DNA of 30,355 nt. Origin: a virus. The stretch is taken from positions 1-30,355 of the IMG/VR virus record IMGVR_UViG_3300038441_001850; one strand, written 5' to 3'. A program made the position numbers and the translations under genes. This document shows, one piece after another, positions 1-5,412 of the stretch (position 1 is the first letter of the stretch; each line of letters begins with the position of its first letter). The notes beneath the pieces are model-generated. The model was given only the letters and a program-made list of their open reading frames with translations, had not been told where the DNA came from and ran no database searches.

Positions 1-110
1 TTCAGGGGGCGGTGCATCTCCAGCTCGTAATGCACCGCCCGGTAGCCGAAGCGCGCCACGAGGTCGGCGACTTCGGCCCCGAGTGGGTCGGTCGGGAATA
101 GCTCGGCCAT
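1..110 (-). CDS. Hypothetical protein, C-terminus cut by window edge
   Basis: Only the first 36 or so codons are present, starting at the ATG whose complement is at 108-110; it reads MAELFPTDPLGAEVADLV and then runs off the left edge without a stop. There is no convincing Shine-Dalgarno sequence, but a near-consensus promoter (118-146) puts the likely transcription start on or next to the ATG, so it is probably translated from a leaderless mRNA. The visible part is soluble, with a short acidic start and a mixed helix. I do not recognise the family. It shares direction with the HNH gene upstream, whose stop codon lies inside this gene's -35 box. Confidence 0.6.
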   Translation of the reverse strand, partial: MAELFPTDPLGAEVADLVARFGYRAVHYELEMHRPL

Positions 111-117
111 CCGACGC

Positions 118-146
118 AGTTTACCCGTCGCGCGGCGGCCCGTCAA
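118..146 (-). promoter_or_regulatory. Sigma-70 type promoter, leaderless geometry
   Basis: Read on the minus strand: TTGACG (146-141), a 17-nt spacer, then TAAACT (123-118). This matches TTGACA-N17-TATAAT at 5/6 and 4/6 positions with ideal spacing. Seven bases separate the -10 box from the ATG at 110, so transcription would begin at or beside the start codon, as in the leaderless transcripts common in actinobacteria. The HNH stop codon overlaps the -35 box. Confidence 0.65.
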
Positions 147-511
147 ACGGCGGGTCTGCGAACCACCAGCTCAGCTGCCTCGGCGCCCTTGCGATCCACG
201 CTGTGGATGTGGTGGTGATGCACCGTGCAGACAGCGATCAGGTTCTCGTCCGTGTCGGGGCCGCCCTGGCTTCGAAGCCGCCGGTGGTGGGCGTGGAGAC
301 GACCCCCACACGGAACGTCGAGAGCGTAGCCACGAGGGTGCGCCTGGCAGACCTTGTCCCGCCGCAGCACCCGCTCGCGCAGGACCGGATCGAGCGCCTC
401 CCGCTTCATCGGCTTGGGCTGGATGGCCTTGCGCTTCAGCCCGTCGCCTCGCTTCAGCGGTGCCCCGCGCTTCAGGGAGCCGGTGCGCTTCAGGGGGCCA
501 CCACGCCTCAT
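143..511 (-). CDS. HNH endonuclease
   Basis: A 122-residue HNH nuclease expected to cut DNA with a bound divalent metal. The core is visible in order: an RRDKVCQ segment, a CGGRLHAHHRR segment carrying the first catalytic histidines, then DENLIAVC and a VHHHHIHS tail with the last histidine. The N-terminus is a basic run of short 'LKR' repeats (GPLKR, GSLKR, APLKR, DGLKR), common in small phage HNH proteins. I chose ATG 511 because a good GGGGAG ribosome site lies 6-7 nt upstream; the longer frame from GTG 547 has none. Small HNH proteins of this type often sit beside the terminase genes and cos site in phages, which may place a genome end near the left edge. That last point is inference. Confidence 0.85.
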   Translation of the reverse strand: MRRGGPLKRTGSLKRGAPLKRGDGLKRKAIQPKPMKREALDPVLRERVLRRDKVCQAHPRGYALDVPCGGRLHAHHRRLRSQGGPDTDENLIAVCTVHHHHIHSVDRKGAEAAELVVRRPAV

Positions 512-533
512 CTGCCACTCCCCGTGGTCGGAT

Positions 534-565
534 TTGCGCGCCGCCACCGCGGGGCGTAGTAAGGT
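534..565 (+). promoter_or_regulatory. Possible weak promoter for the replication genes
   Basis: TTGCGC (534-539) is followed after 17 nt by TAGTAA (557-562), with an overlapping TAAGGT (560-565). Neither -10 candidate is ideal. It lies in the divergent gap between the HNH gene and the replication initiator, where a plus-strand promoter is expected. The rest of 512-693 holds only the hairpins listed separately; I see no gene in it. Confidence 0.25.
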
Positions 566-572
566 ATCGGTC

Positions 573-593
573 GCCCCCCGGGTCAGGGGGGGC
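573..593 (+). promoter_or_regulatory. Leader hairpin upstream of replication initiator
   Basis: GCCCCCC (573-579) pairs perfectly with GGGGGGC (587-593) around a 7-nt loop. It lies in the leader about 100 nt before the replication initiator start. A smaller CCCGG/CCGGG hairpin follows at 635-649. They could slow or attenuate transcription; there is no U-rich tail. The function is unknown. Confidence 0.4.
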
Positions 594-669
594 TAACCGA
601 ACCGAGCAGGAGACGTTCCCAGCGACTCGCACCGCCCGGCACAACCGGGTTCATTGTAGCCGCCGAGAC

Positions 670-686
670 GCCTCCACGATGGAGGC
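670..686 (+). promoter_or_regulatory. Hairpin burying the replication initiator ribosome site
   Basis: GCCTCCA (670-676), loop CGA, TGGAGGC (680-686): a perfect 7-bp stem. The 3' arm contains the GGAGG at 681-685, which is the only Shine-Dalgarno sequence for the ATG at 694. Folding would hide that site, so the hairpin is a candidate translational control element. Sequence complementarity is directly seen; regulation is inferred. Confidence 0.5.
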
Positions 687-693
687 TGATGCG

Positions 694-1557
694 ATGACGA
701 TTGTGCGAGCCCCGAGGCATGACCGCTGGCTGGTCATGGAGAAGTCGACGATCGAGGATGAGCGGCTCAGCTTCCGAACACTCGGGCTGTTGACGTTCAT
801 CCTGAGCAAGCCGGACCACTGGCGAGTCGATGCTTCGGCGCTGAGCGCTGCGCGCGGCGAGGGCCGCGACGCTGTCCGCCGATGCCTCAGTGAGTTGGAG
901 GCGGCTGGTTATCTCACTCGATGCCGCACCCAGGACGAGCGTGGACGGTGGTCGAACGACTCCGTCATCTCCGAGATACCTACCGGCGACGGATTTCCAG
1001 GCGCCGGTACACCAGGCGCCGGTTCACCGGGCGCCGGTTCGCCAGGCCCTCTTAAGAGTCCTGTAGTGAGTACTGTGAGTGATAGCGAAAGTGACCTTCG
1101 GTCCCTTTCGCGCGCCGCCGCTCCGAAACAGCGCGAACGCAACCAGCTCTTCGACGCCGTGGTCGAGGCGTGTGGGATGAACTACGACGAGATGACAGCG
1201 CGGGAACGGCGGGCCTGCGGAGTGGCGGTGGCGGAGTTGGCGAAGGTGGGAGCCACGCCGCTTGAGGTCGAATGGCGGGCCGATGTGTACCGGCACACGT
1301 TCCCGCAGACGCGGGTCACCCCGCCCGCCCTGGCGAACCAATGGTCAAAGCTGGCGCGGATGCCGGAGCCACCCCCGCGCCCAATGACAGGGGCGGACGC
1401 GGTCATGGCCCGACACCGGGCCGAGGCGGAGAAGGACGGGCGGGGATTTATCGACACCACCAGTTCAGAGGGGACCGCCAATGGATCACCGTCAAGCAAT
1501 CGACCTGGTCGAGTACCTCCGGGCAGCAACAGGCATCTGGCGCCCGGAGACGGTTGA
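694..1557 (+). CDS. Winged-helix replication initiation protein
   Basis: A 287-residue protein probably acting at the phage origin to recruit the replicative helicase. Residues about 10-90 form a winged helix-turn-helix: LSFRTLGLLTFILSKPDHW, then RDAVRRCLSELEAAGYLTR, typical of phage replisome-organiser proteins. A low-complexity linker with three GAG(T/S)P units follows, then a second helical region (NYDEMTARERRACGVAV to NQWSKLARMP) in the place where DnaD-like proteins carry their partner-binding domain. ATG 694 is chosen because GGAGG lies 8 nt upstream; an in-frame ATG at 679 lacks a site and falls in a hairpin loop. The last 25 codons overlap the next gene in another frame and look non-conserved. 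The role is inferred from fold and position; binding sites were not found. Confidence 0.7.
   Translation: MTIVRAPRHDRWLVMEKSTIEDERLSFRTLGLLTFILSKPDHWRVDASALSAARGEGRDAVRRCLSELEAAGYLTRCRTQDERGRWSNDSVISEIPTGDGFPGAGTPGAGSPGAGSPGPLKSPVVSTVSDSESDLRSLSRAAAPKQRERNQLFDAVVEACGMNYDEMTARERRACGVAVAELAKVGATPLEVEWRADVYRHTFPQTRVTPPALANQWSKLARMPEPPPRPMTGADAVMARHRAEAEKDGRGFIDTTSSEGTANGSPSSNRPGRVPPGSNRHLAPGDG
1000..1044 (+). repeat. Three tandem 15-bp repeats
   Basis: Units 1000-1014, 1015-1029 and 1030-1044 all begin GGCGCCGGT and differ at a few later positions. They encode GAGTP, GAGSP and GAGSP in the linker between the two domains of the replication initiator. An in-frame 15-bp unit can change copy number without breaking the protein. 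Confidence 0.85.
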
Positions 1558-2089
1558 CGTGTTCGTCACTCGCCTCCGTGATTGCGAGCACGAGGCGGCA
1601 GCCGCAGCCGTCGCCGACATGTGCGATACCTGGACCGGCAACCGCGGTCCGAGCCTGGGCCAGTTCATGGAGAAGTACTGGGCGCAGGTGACGCTCCAAC
1701 AGCAGCGGCACGACCTGCTCGCCGTACCCAGCGGCACGCCCGGGTGCAATGGATCAGGCTTCGCCGCCGACGGCGCTCCTTGCCGTCGGTGCTGCCCTGT
1801 GCTTTGGGAGCTGTCGCAACAGCCCGACAAGTGGGAGCTGTACATCAACGGCACGCCGCTCTACATCCTCCACTCTGGCGCCCGTCGGCACATGCCTCCC
1901 CGGTGCCAGACGGACACGTTCCACGATCGCGAACCGGACACGTTCCGCGATGGCGTTCTCATCGCGGCCCCGGGTTACGCCGATCAATGCCAGCAGCGGG
2001 GCAAGCGACCGGACTGGCGAATCTTTCAGAAGTGGATCGACTCGATACCGGAGCCGCCTGAAGAACCGCAGCCACCAGAACCGTTCTAA
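1481..2089 (+). CDS. Probable helicase loader (G39P-like N-terminus)
   Basis: A 202-residue protein. The first 70 residues (AIDLVEYLRAATGIWRPETV, then a helical stretch ending GPSLGQFMEKYW) resemble the N-terminal domain of phage helicase loader/inhibitor proteins such as SPP1 G39P, which deliver the DnaB-type helicase to the initiator. The middle has a Cys-rich stretch (GCNGSGFAADGAPCRRCC) that could bind zinc. The C-terminus is Pro/Glu-rich. ATG 1481 has a good AGAGGGGA site just upstream, yet lies 77 nt inside the initiator gene, a larger overlap than elsewhere in the window. Together with the previous gene it makes an initiator-loader pair. The loader assignment rests on context and a remembered motif, so it is moderate. 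Confidence 0.55.
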   Translation: MDHRQAIDLVEYLRAATGIWRPETVDVFVTRLRDCEHEAAAAAVADMCDTWTGNRGPSLGQFMEKYWAQVTLQQQRHDLLAVPSGTPGCNGSGFAADGAPCRRCCPVLWELSQQPDKWELYINGTPLYILHSGARRHMPPRCQTDTFHDREPDTFRDGVLIAAPGYADQCQQRGKRPDWRIFQKWIDSIPEPPEEPQPPEPF

Positions 2090-2096
2090 CCACAAC

Positions 2097-2125
2097 GGAC
2101 CGGGGCGCTCGCAACGCCCCGGTCC
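2097..2125 (+). terminator. Strong hairpin after the replication genes
   Basis: GGACCGGGGCG (2097-2107) and CGCCCCGGTCC (2115-2125) are perfect 11-bp arms around the loop CTCGCAA. It begins 8 nt after the loader stop codon. There is no T-tract, but many actinobacterial terminators lack one. It may terminate or attenuate transcription between the replication and envelope genes. Confidence 0.55.
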
Positions 2126-2149
2126 GCTACCAACTGGAGAGGAACCTCC

Positions 2150-2266
2150 ATGCGTATTATCGGCTTTTGCGTCCGTTGCCACCGTGTCAAAGCGGTGCGC
2201 GTCACCCAGGTCCGACCGGGCACCCACCAACTCGGTGTGTGCCGTGATTGCGAGGCCAAGCGGTGA
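2150..2266 (+). CDS. 38-residue zinc-ribbon protein
   Basis: A tiny basic protein beginning MRIIGFCVRCHRVKAV and ending GVCRDCEAKR. The two CxxC pairs (FCVRCH and VCRDCE) are about 20 residues apart and would form one small zinc ribbon. The start has a GGAGAGGAAC ribosome site upstream, and the stop overlaps the next start as GTGA. Similar one-knuckle proteins are frequent in actinophage early regions and often bind nucleic acid or protein partners; the role here is unknown. Confidence 0.65.
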   Translation: MRIIGFCVRCHRVKAVRVTQVRPGTHQLGVCRDCEAKR

Positions 2267-2847
2267 GGGCGGTGGCGTTGGTGGGCTGCCTCGTGCTCGC
2301 CGTGTTCGTACCCCCGCCCCCGCAACCGACCGACACCGACGTCCCTCCCACCAGCCTCACTGGTGTGCCGGAGACAGCAGCTACGACGGCGGAAGTTGTA
2401 GGGCTCCCGTCCCCGGCGCCTCCCATGATGGCCGACGGCATCGACGTCGATCCAGCGCCAGCGATGGCGGCCCGCACCGTCCACGGCTGCGACGCCGCCG
2501 CCGAAGTGCTCTGCACGCAGAACCCGCCGCCGCGACCGGTGTGGGCGTACTGCGAACAGTGGCACGACATGGCCGAAGCCGTCGGCTGGCCCGAGAGCCA
2601 GGGGGGCGTCCTCAGCTACGTCCTGTACCGGGAGTCCAAGTGCCAGCCCGGTGCCACCGGCAGCCTCGTGTGCTCCAACGGCCGCTGTGGCCGGGCGCTG
2701 GGTCTCACGCAGCTGCTCGGGTGGTCGTGCCCGCCGAATGGGTGTTACGACCCATGGTCGAACCTCAGCCGGGCGTATCAGCTGTGGCGAGAGCAGGGAT
2801 GGCATCCATGGTGCCTGCGGGGCGATCCCGTGACAGGGAGCTGCTGA
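2263..2847 (+). CDS. Secreted lytic transglycosylase-like protein
   Basis: A 194-residue protein predicted to be exported and to cleave peptidoglycan. Residues 2-16 (RAVALVGCLVLAVFV) form a hydrophobic signal segment, followed by a Pro/Thr-rich linker to about residue 70. The C-terminal part looks like a small SLT/lysozyme-type domain: YRESKC with the likely catalytic Glu at residue 124, GRALGLTQLLGW, and a final NLSRAYQLW/GWHPW helix. Six cysteines around the domain suggest disulfides, consistent with action outside the membrane. The GTG start overlaps the previous stop. Being exported, it is not a canonical cytoplasmic endolysin; the amidase at 11089 fills that role. It could help DNA entry, wall remodelling or placement of the surface protein encoded next. 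Residue assignment is inferred from motif spacing. Confidence 0.65.
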   Translation: MRAVALVGCLVLAVFVPPPPQPTDTDVPPTSLTGVPETAATTAEVVGLPSPAPPMMADGIDVDPAPAMAARTVHGCDAAAEVLCTQNPPPRPVWAYCEQWHDMAEAVGWPESQGGVLSYVLYRESKCQPGATGSLVCSNGRCGRALGLTQLLGWSCPPNGCYDPWSNLSRAYQLWREQGWHPWCLRGDPVTGSC

Positions 2848-2993
2848 TGGGTCGGGCTCGGCCGACGTGGGAGGTGGCGATCATCAGCGCGGCCATGACG
2901 GCCGTGGTCCTGGTGATCGCCGTCTGCCTCGCCATCTTCACCATCGCCACCCTGCTCTTCGGGCTGGCGCAACTCCATGCCCACTGGCCCTGA
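2847..2993 (+). CDS. 48-residue single-span membrane protein
   Basis: It starts MGRARPTWE and continues with one long hydrophobic helix (about residues 11-40, AAMTAVVLVIAVCLAIFTIA), then a short LHAHWP tail. The ATG overlaps the stop of the transglycosylase-like gene, so the two are probably translated together. The basic N-terminus suggests it stays in the cytoplasm. It could anchor or regulate the secreted enzyme, or act as a small holin-like or signal-arrest protein; the sequence does not decide. Confidence 0.6.
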   Translation: MGRARPTWEVAIISAAMTAVVLVIAVCLAIFTIATLLFGLAQLHAHWP

Positions 2994-3023
2994 CAAGATT
3001 CCCTACCTGAAAGGAACCCGCTC

Positions 3024-3098
3024 ATGCCAGGACACCCGCCGAACTGGCCGGACGAGCAACGCCTCGTCGGGAGCGAAACCAAGGAGGAGCCGAAGTGA
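3024..3098 (+). CDS. 24-residue leader peptide before surface protein
   Basis: A 24-codon frame, MPGHPPNWPDEQRLVGSETK then EEPK, whose TGA overlaps the next gene's GTG. It is preceded by an exact copy of GAAAGGAACCCG (3009-3020), the same element that precedes two other genes here, which argues that ribosomes really start at this ATG. The peptide is hydrophilic and carries no domain. Its likely job is translational coupling: ribosomes finishing it would reach the GTG of the surface protein, with AAGGAGGAG inside its coding sequence serving as that gene's ribosome site. Confidence 0.5.
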   Translation: MPGHPPNWPDEQRLVGSETKEEPK

Positions 3099-4723
3099 GA
3101 AGGACCGCCGTCGTCACGGTGCTGGCCGTTGTGCTGGGCATCGTCTGCCTGTGGGTGGGGACGGCGCGAGCCAACCCTGTCCCGCCGGACTCCACCACCT
3201 CGACGGAGGCGTCCACGACGACTTTGACCGAGGCTCCTACCACCACCGCCGACACGACGCCGCACAAGGTGTTCGTGTGCAAGTACGTCGGCACGCCGGG
3301 CGTGGATGAGCGGCTGCAGACCGGGCAGAACCCGATCGACGTCGACATCCACTCGCTGATCGGCTTCGTCGCCATCGGAGCGTTCTTCCAGGACGCCCAG
3401 GGCCGCTCGGTGGCGATCGCCTTCGACACCGGCCAGGGGTCGCCGGGCGTCGGCGCCTGCCCGCAGGGCACCGGCACCACCACCACGACCGAGGCCTCGA
3501 CGACCTCCACGGAGGCATCGACGACGACGGAAGCGCCGACCACGACCACCGAGGCGTCGACGACCACCACCGGGGCCTCGACGACCACGACCACGGTGTG
3601 CCCGCCAACCGACAAGTGGTTCAACACCACGACCACGACGGCGTGCCCGCCGCCCAGCAGCAGCACGACGATGCCGGGCAGCAGCACGAGCAGCAGCTCC
3701 GTCCCGATTGGTCAGTTCTCGATGAACGTCCTGGCCATCTGCCCCGAAGTGTCCAAGGTCCCGACCATCGCCATCACCTTCCCGAATCGCCCGGAGCTGG
3801 ACGGCCTGACGGGCACGCTGACGTTCTCCACCGGCGGCTCGACGCCGCTCGTGTTCTCGTCGGGCGGGCAGGTCACGGTTCCGTATCCGGCTTCGGCGGG
3901 GTCCGGGCCAGTGACCCTGACCTACACGATCGGCGGTGAGAGCGCGACCCCGGTGACGCTCGACTTCCCCGCCAACTGCACGCCGACCACCACGACGCTG
4001 CCGGGGTCCACCTCGTCGGCACCCCCGAGCGGGGCCACGACGACCTCGCCGCTGGCACCGCTCCCGCCCGGCAGCACCCTGGCGCCGAGGGTCAACGACC
4101 TGAGCATCGGCTCCGCCGCCAGCGTCTGCTCGCGCGACGTACCCCTGGTGAACCTCACCTTCGGCAACCAGCCCGAGTTCAACGGCATCGTCGGCACCAT
4201 CGAGTTCGTGAGCCTCGACGGCACCCTGCACGAGACGCACGAGGTCACCTACGAGGCCAACTCCACGGTCACGCTGCTGTACCCGGGGGCCACCATCGAC
4301 CCGGTAACCGGCGAGGCCACCGACTGGCCGGGCTGGATGCTGAACAGCGACGGCTTCTGGGTGCTCGACCCGACCGACGCCGCCTACCGCGACGGCATCC
4401 GGGTCATCGCCACCCTGCCCAACGTGGGCGGTGAGGCGGGCTCGATCCCGGCCGCTGGCCCTGGTCAGGCTCGGCCGCTGTTCCAGCAGGCGGCTCCGCA
4501 CGTCGCCGAGACGACGATCACCTACCCGCCCGAGACGGCGGCCTGCAACAGCCCCGCAGGCCCGTTCATCCCCGGCCAGCCGACGCCGCACAGCCCGCAC
4601 CCGGGCGGCAGCATCCCGATCACCGGGTCGAACGCCGAGGGCCTGCTGCTGGGCGCAGCGTTGATCCTGGGCGGCGGGGGGGGCCTGATCCTCGTCACCC
4701 GGCGGCGGATGCTCGTGCGGTGA
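3095..4723 (+). CDS. Sortase-anchored cell-surface protein with Thr-rich linkers
   Basis: A 542-residue surface protein of host type. Order: signal peptide (1-26, cleavage after GTARA); Thr/Glu linker (33-55); a domain starting KVFVCKYVGTPGVDERLQTG (58-122) of a kind I recall from actinobacterial wall proteins; a long TTTTEAST linker (127-168); a beta-rich Ig-like domain (205-295); a second Thr/Ser/Pro linker; another beta-rich domain (330-480); then a sorting signal with IPITG (507-511), a hydrophobic stretch and RRRMLVR. Host sortase would be expected to join it to peptidoglycan. GTG is the start, overlapping the leader peptide stop, with AAGGAGGAG upstream. A phage carrying such a gene suggests a 'moron' altering the host surface, for example adhesion or blocking superinfection; that function is inference. 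A run of eight G residues (4676-4683) lies in the anchor segment. Confidence 0.8.
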   Translation: MRRTAVVTVLAVVLGIVCLWVGTARANPVPPDSTTSTEASTTTLTEAPTTTADTTPHKVFVCKYVGTPGVDERLQTGQNPIDVDIHSLIGFVAIGAFFQDAQGRSVAIAFDTGQGSPGVGACPQGTGTTTTTEASTTSTEASTTTEAPTTTTEASTTTTGASTTTTTVCPPTDKWFNTTTTTACPPPSSSTTMPGSSTSSSSVPIGQFSMNVLAICPEVSKVPTIAITFPNRPELDGLTGTLTFSTGGSTPLVFSSGGQVTVPYPASAGSGPVTLTYTIGGESATPVTLDFPANCTPTTTTLPGSTSSAPPSGATTTSPLAPLPPGSTLAPRVNDLSIGSAASVCSRDVPLVNLTFGNQPEFNGIVGTIEFVSLDGTLHETHEVTYEANSTVTLLYPGATIDPVTGEATDWPGWMLNSDGFWVLDPTDAAYRDGIRVIATLPNVGGEAGSIPAAGPGQARPLFQQAAPHVAETTITYPPETAACNSPAGPFIPGQPTPHSPHPGGSIPITGSNAEGLLLGAALILGGGGGLILVTRRRMLVR

Positions 4724-4740
4724 CGATTTACGCTGCGGGG

Positions 4741-4923
4741 GTGGCCAAGAAGCGGCGGCCACCCCCGCCGATCACCGTCCCCAAGACGGATGACGACCTC
4801 ATCTACGGGGCGTGGACGCTGATCGCCAACGCCTACGGCGGGGACTGGTCCAAGGCCGCGCCTGAGTGGCGCTACGCCGCTGAGTGGTGGCGGGATGCCT
4901 ACCACCACCACATTGATGGCTGA
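4741..4923 (+). CDS. Small hypothetical protein (60 aa)
   Basis: It reads MAKKRRPPPPITVPKTDDD, then a tryptophan-rich helical part (GAWTLIANAYGGDWSKAAPE, then WRYAAEWWRDAYHHH). I chose GTG 4741, which has a TACGCT box 6 nt upstream (leaderless-type spacing) and a G-rich stretch; a GTG at 4720 would also work and would overlap the surface-protein stop. The basic Pro-rich start followed by a helical pair is seen in small phage proteins of unknown role. It overlaps the next gene by 8 nt. No function can be assigned. Confidence 0.6.
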   Translation: MAKKRRPPPPITVPKTDDDLIYGAWTLIANAYGGDWSKAAPEWRYAAEWWRDAYHHHIDG

Positions 4924-5224
4924 CGAACTCAGCGCCAGCCGGGCCCGCAGGGCGCAGCACGAGAGCGAGCATCGGGCCCGCCAGTTCCTGACCACCGCGC
5001 CTCGCTGCGACGTGTGCGGGCGCCAGATGGCCTTTCGGGGCCGATCCCGCCACTTCATGTGTGAGCAGGACGCCATGGAGGGCAAGGTCTGTATCTGCCC
5101 ACCCGATTGCACGAGGGATCGCTGGGGCAACGGTAGTCGTCGCTGCGATTCCGAGTGCGTGCCGTGCCGCATCATGCGAGGGAGGGTGTACGAACCACCT
5201 CGCAAGCGGTCAGAATCTACCTAG
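4916..5224 (+). CDS. Cys-rich zinc-binding protein (102 aa)
   Basis: Starts MADELSASRARRAQHESEHR, a basic helix, and is followed by a dense cysteine array: RCDVCGRQM, HFMCEQD, VCICPPDCTRD, RRCDSECVPCR. Ten cysteines and nearby histidines could hold two or three zinc ions. The tail is basic (PPRKRSEST). It is the last gene before the hairpin-rich gap at 5225-5412 and probably ends the transcription unit that began near 2150. I do not recognise the family; nucleic-acid or protein binding is the plain guess. Confidence 0.65.
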   Translation: MADELSASRARRAQHESEHRARQFLTTAPRCDVCGRQMAFRGRSRHFMCEQDAMEGKVCICPPDCTRDRWGNGSRRCDSECVPCRIMRGRVYEPPRKRSEST

Positions 5225-5250
5225 CGGGAGTACGAACCCGTTGGGTAGTT

Positions 5251-5365
5251 GAGCCGTCCGTCAGCCCTGCGTCTCGTTCCTTTCCGCAGGGTTGGCGGCG
5301 GCTCTCTCATCCACAGGCACCCTGTGGATGAGTGTCCTGAGCAGCCGGTCCGCCTTGCGGCGGAC
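5251..5365 (+). promoter_or_regulatory. Three consecutive hairpins in the intergenic gap
   Basis: Hairpin 1: GAGCCG (5251-5256) with CGGCTC (5299-5304), and inside it AGCCCTGCG (5263-5271) with CGCAGGGTT (5285-5293, one G-T pair), around a pyrimidine-rich loop. Hairpin 2: CTCATCCACAG (5306-5316) with CTGTGGATGAG (5322-5332), perfect, 5-nt loop. Hairpin 3: GTCCGCC (5348-5354) with GGCGGAC (5359-5365), loop TTGC. They could be a tandem terminator, a structured non-coding RNA, or an operator or origin. Each arm of hairpin 2 holds an 8/9 match to the DnaA box TTATCCACA. Confidence 0.55.
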
Positions 5366-5384
5366 GCCCCGCGGCGGGTAGACT
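5356..5384 (+). promoter_or_regulatory. Probable promoter of the recombination/accessory operon
   Basis: TTGCGG (5356-5361), 17-nt spacer, TAGACT (5379-5384), then a short leader with GAAAGGAACCCG directly before ATG 5413. The -35 match is partial (3/6) and the -10 match fair (4/6); the spacing is ideal. The -35 overlaps the 3' half of hairpin 3, so RNA or protein binding there could affect the promoter. Confidence 0.45.
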
Positions 5385-5412
5385 TACGGGGTAGGCCGAC
5401 GAAAGGAACCCG

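Noticed and set aside
202-216. ATCCAC-GCT-GTGGAT as a DnaA site or operator
   Set aside because: It lies in the conserved histidine-rich end of the HNH gene, so coding explains it.
460-693. Longer N-terminus of the replication initiator
   Set aside because: The extension overlaps the HNH gene, has no ribosome site and reads as Arg/Gly-rich noise; ATG 694 is well supported.
3476-3600. Short DNA repeats resembling a CRISPR array
   Set aside because: They are degenerate ACC/ACG codons of a Thr-rich linker, with no equal-length spacers and no cas genes.
4720-4740. GTG 4720 as start of the small protein ending at 4923
   Set aside because: No ribosome site; GTG 4741 gives a typical MAKKRR start and has a TANNNT box at leaderless spacing. 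Not fully excluded.
2765-4762. A 665-codon open frame on the minus strand opposite the surface protein
   Set aside because: Arg/Gly-rich low-complexity protein with no motif, antisense to a gene with signal peptide, domains and sorting signal. Long antisense frames are expected at this G+C.
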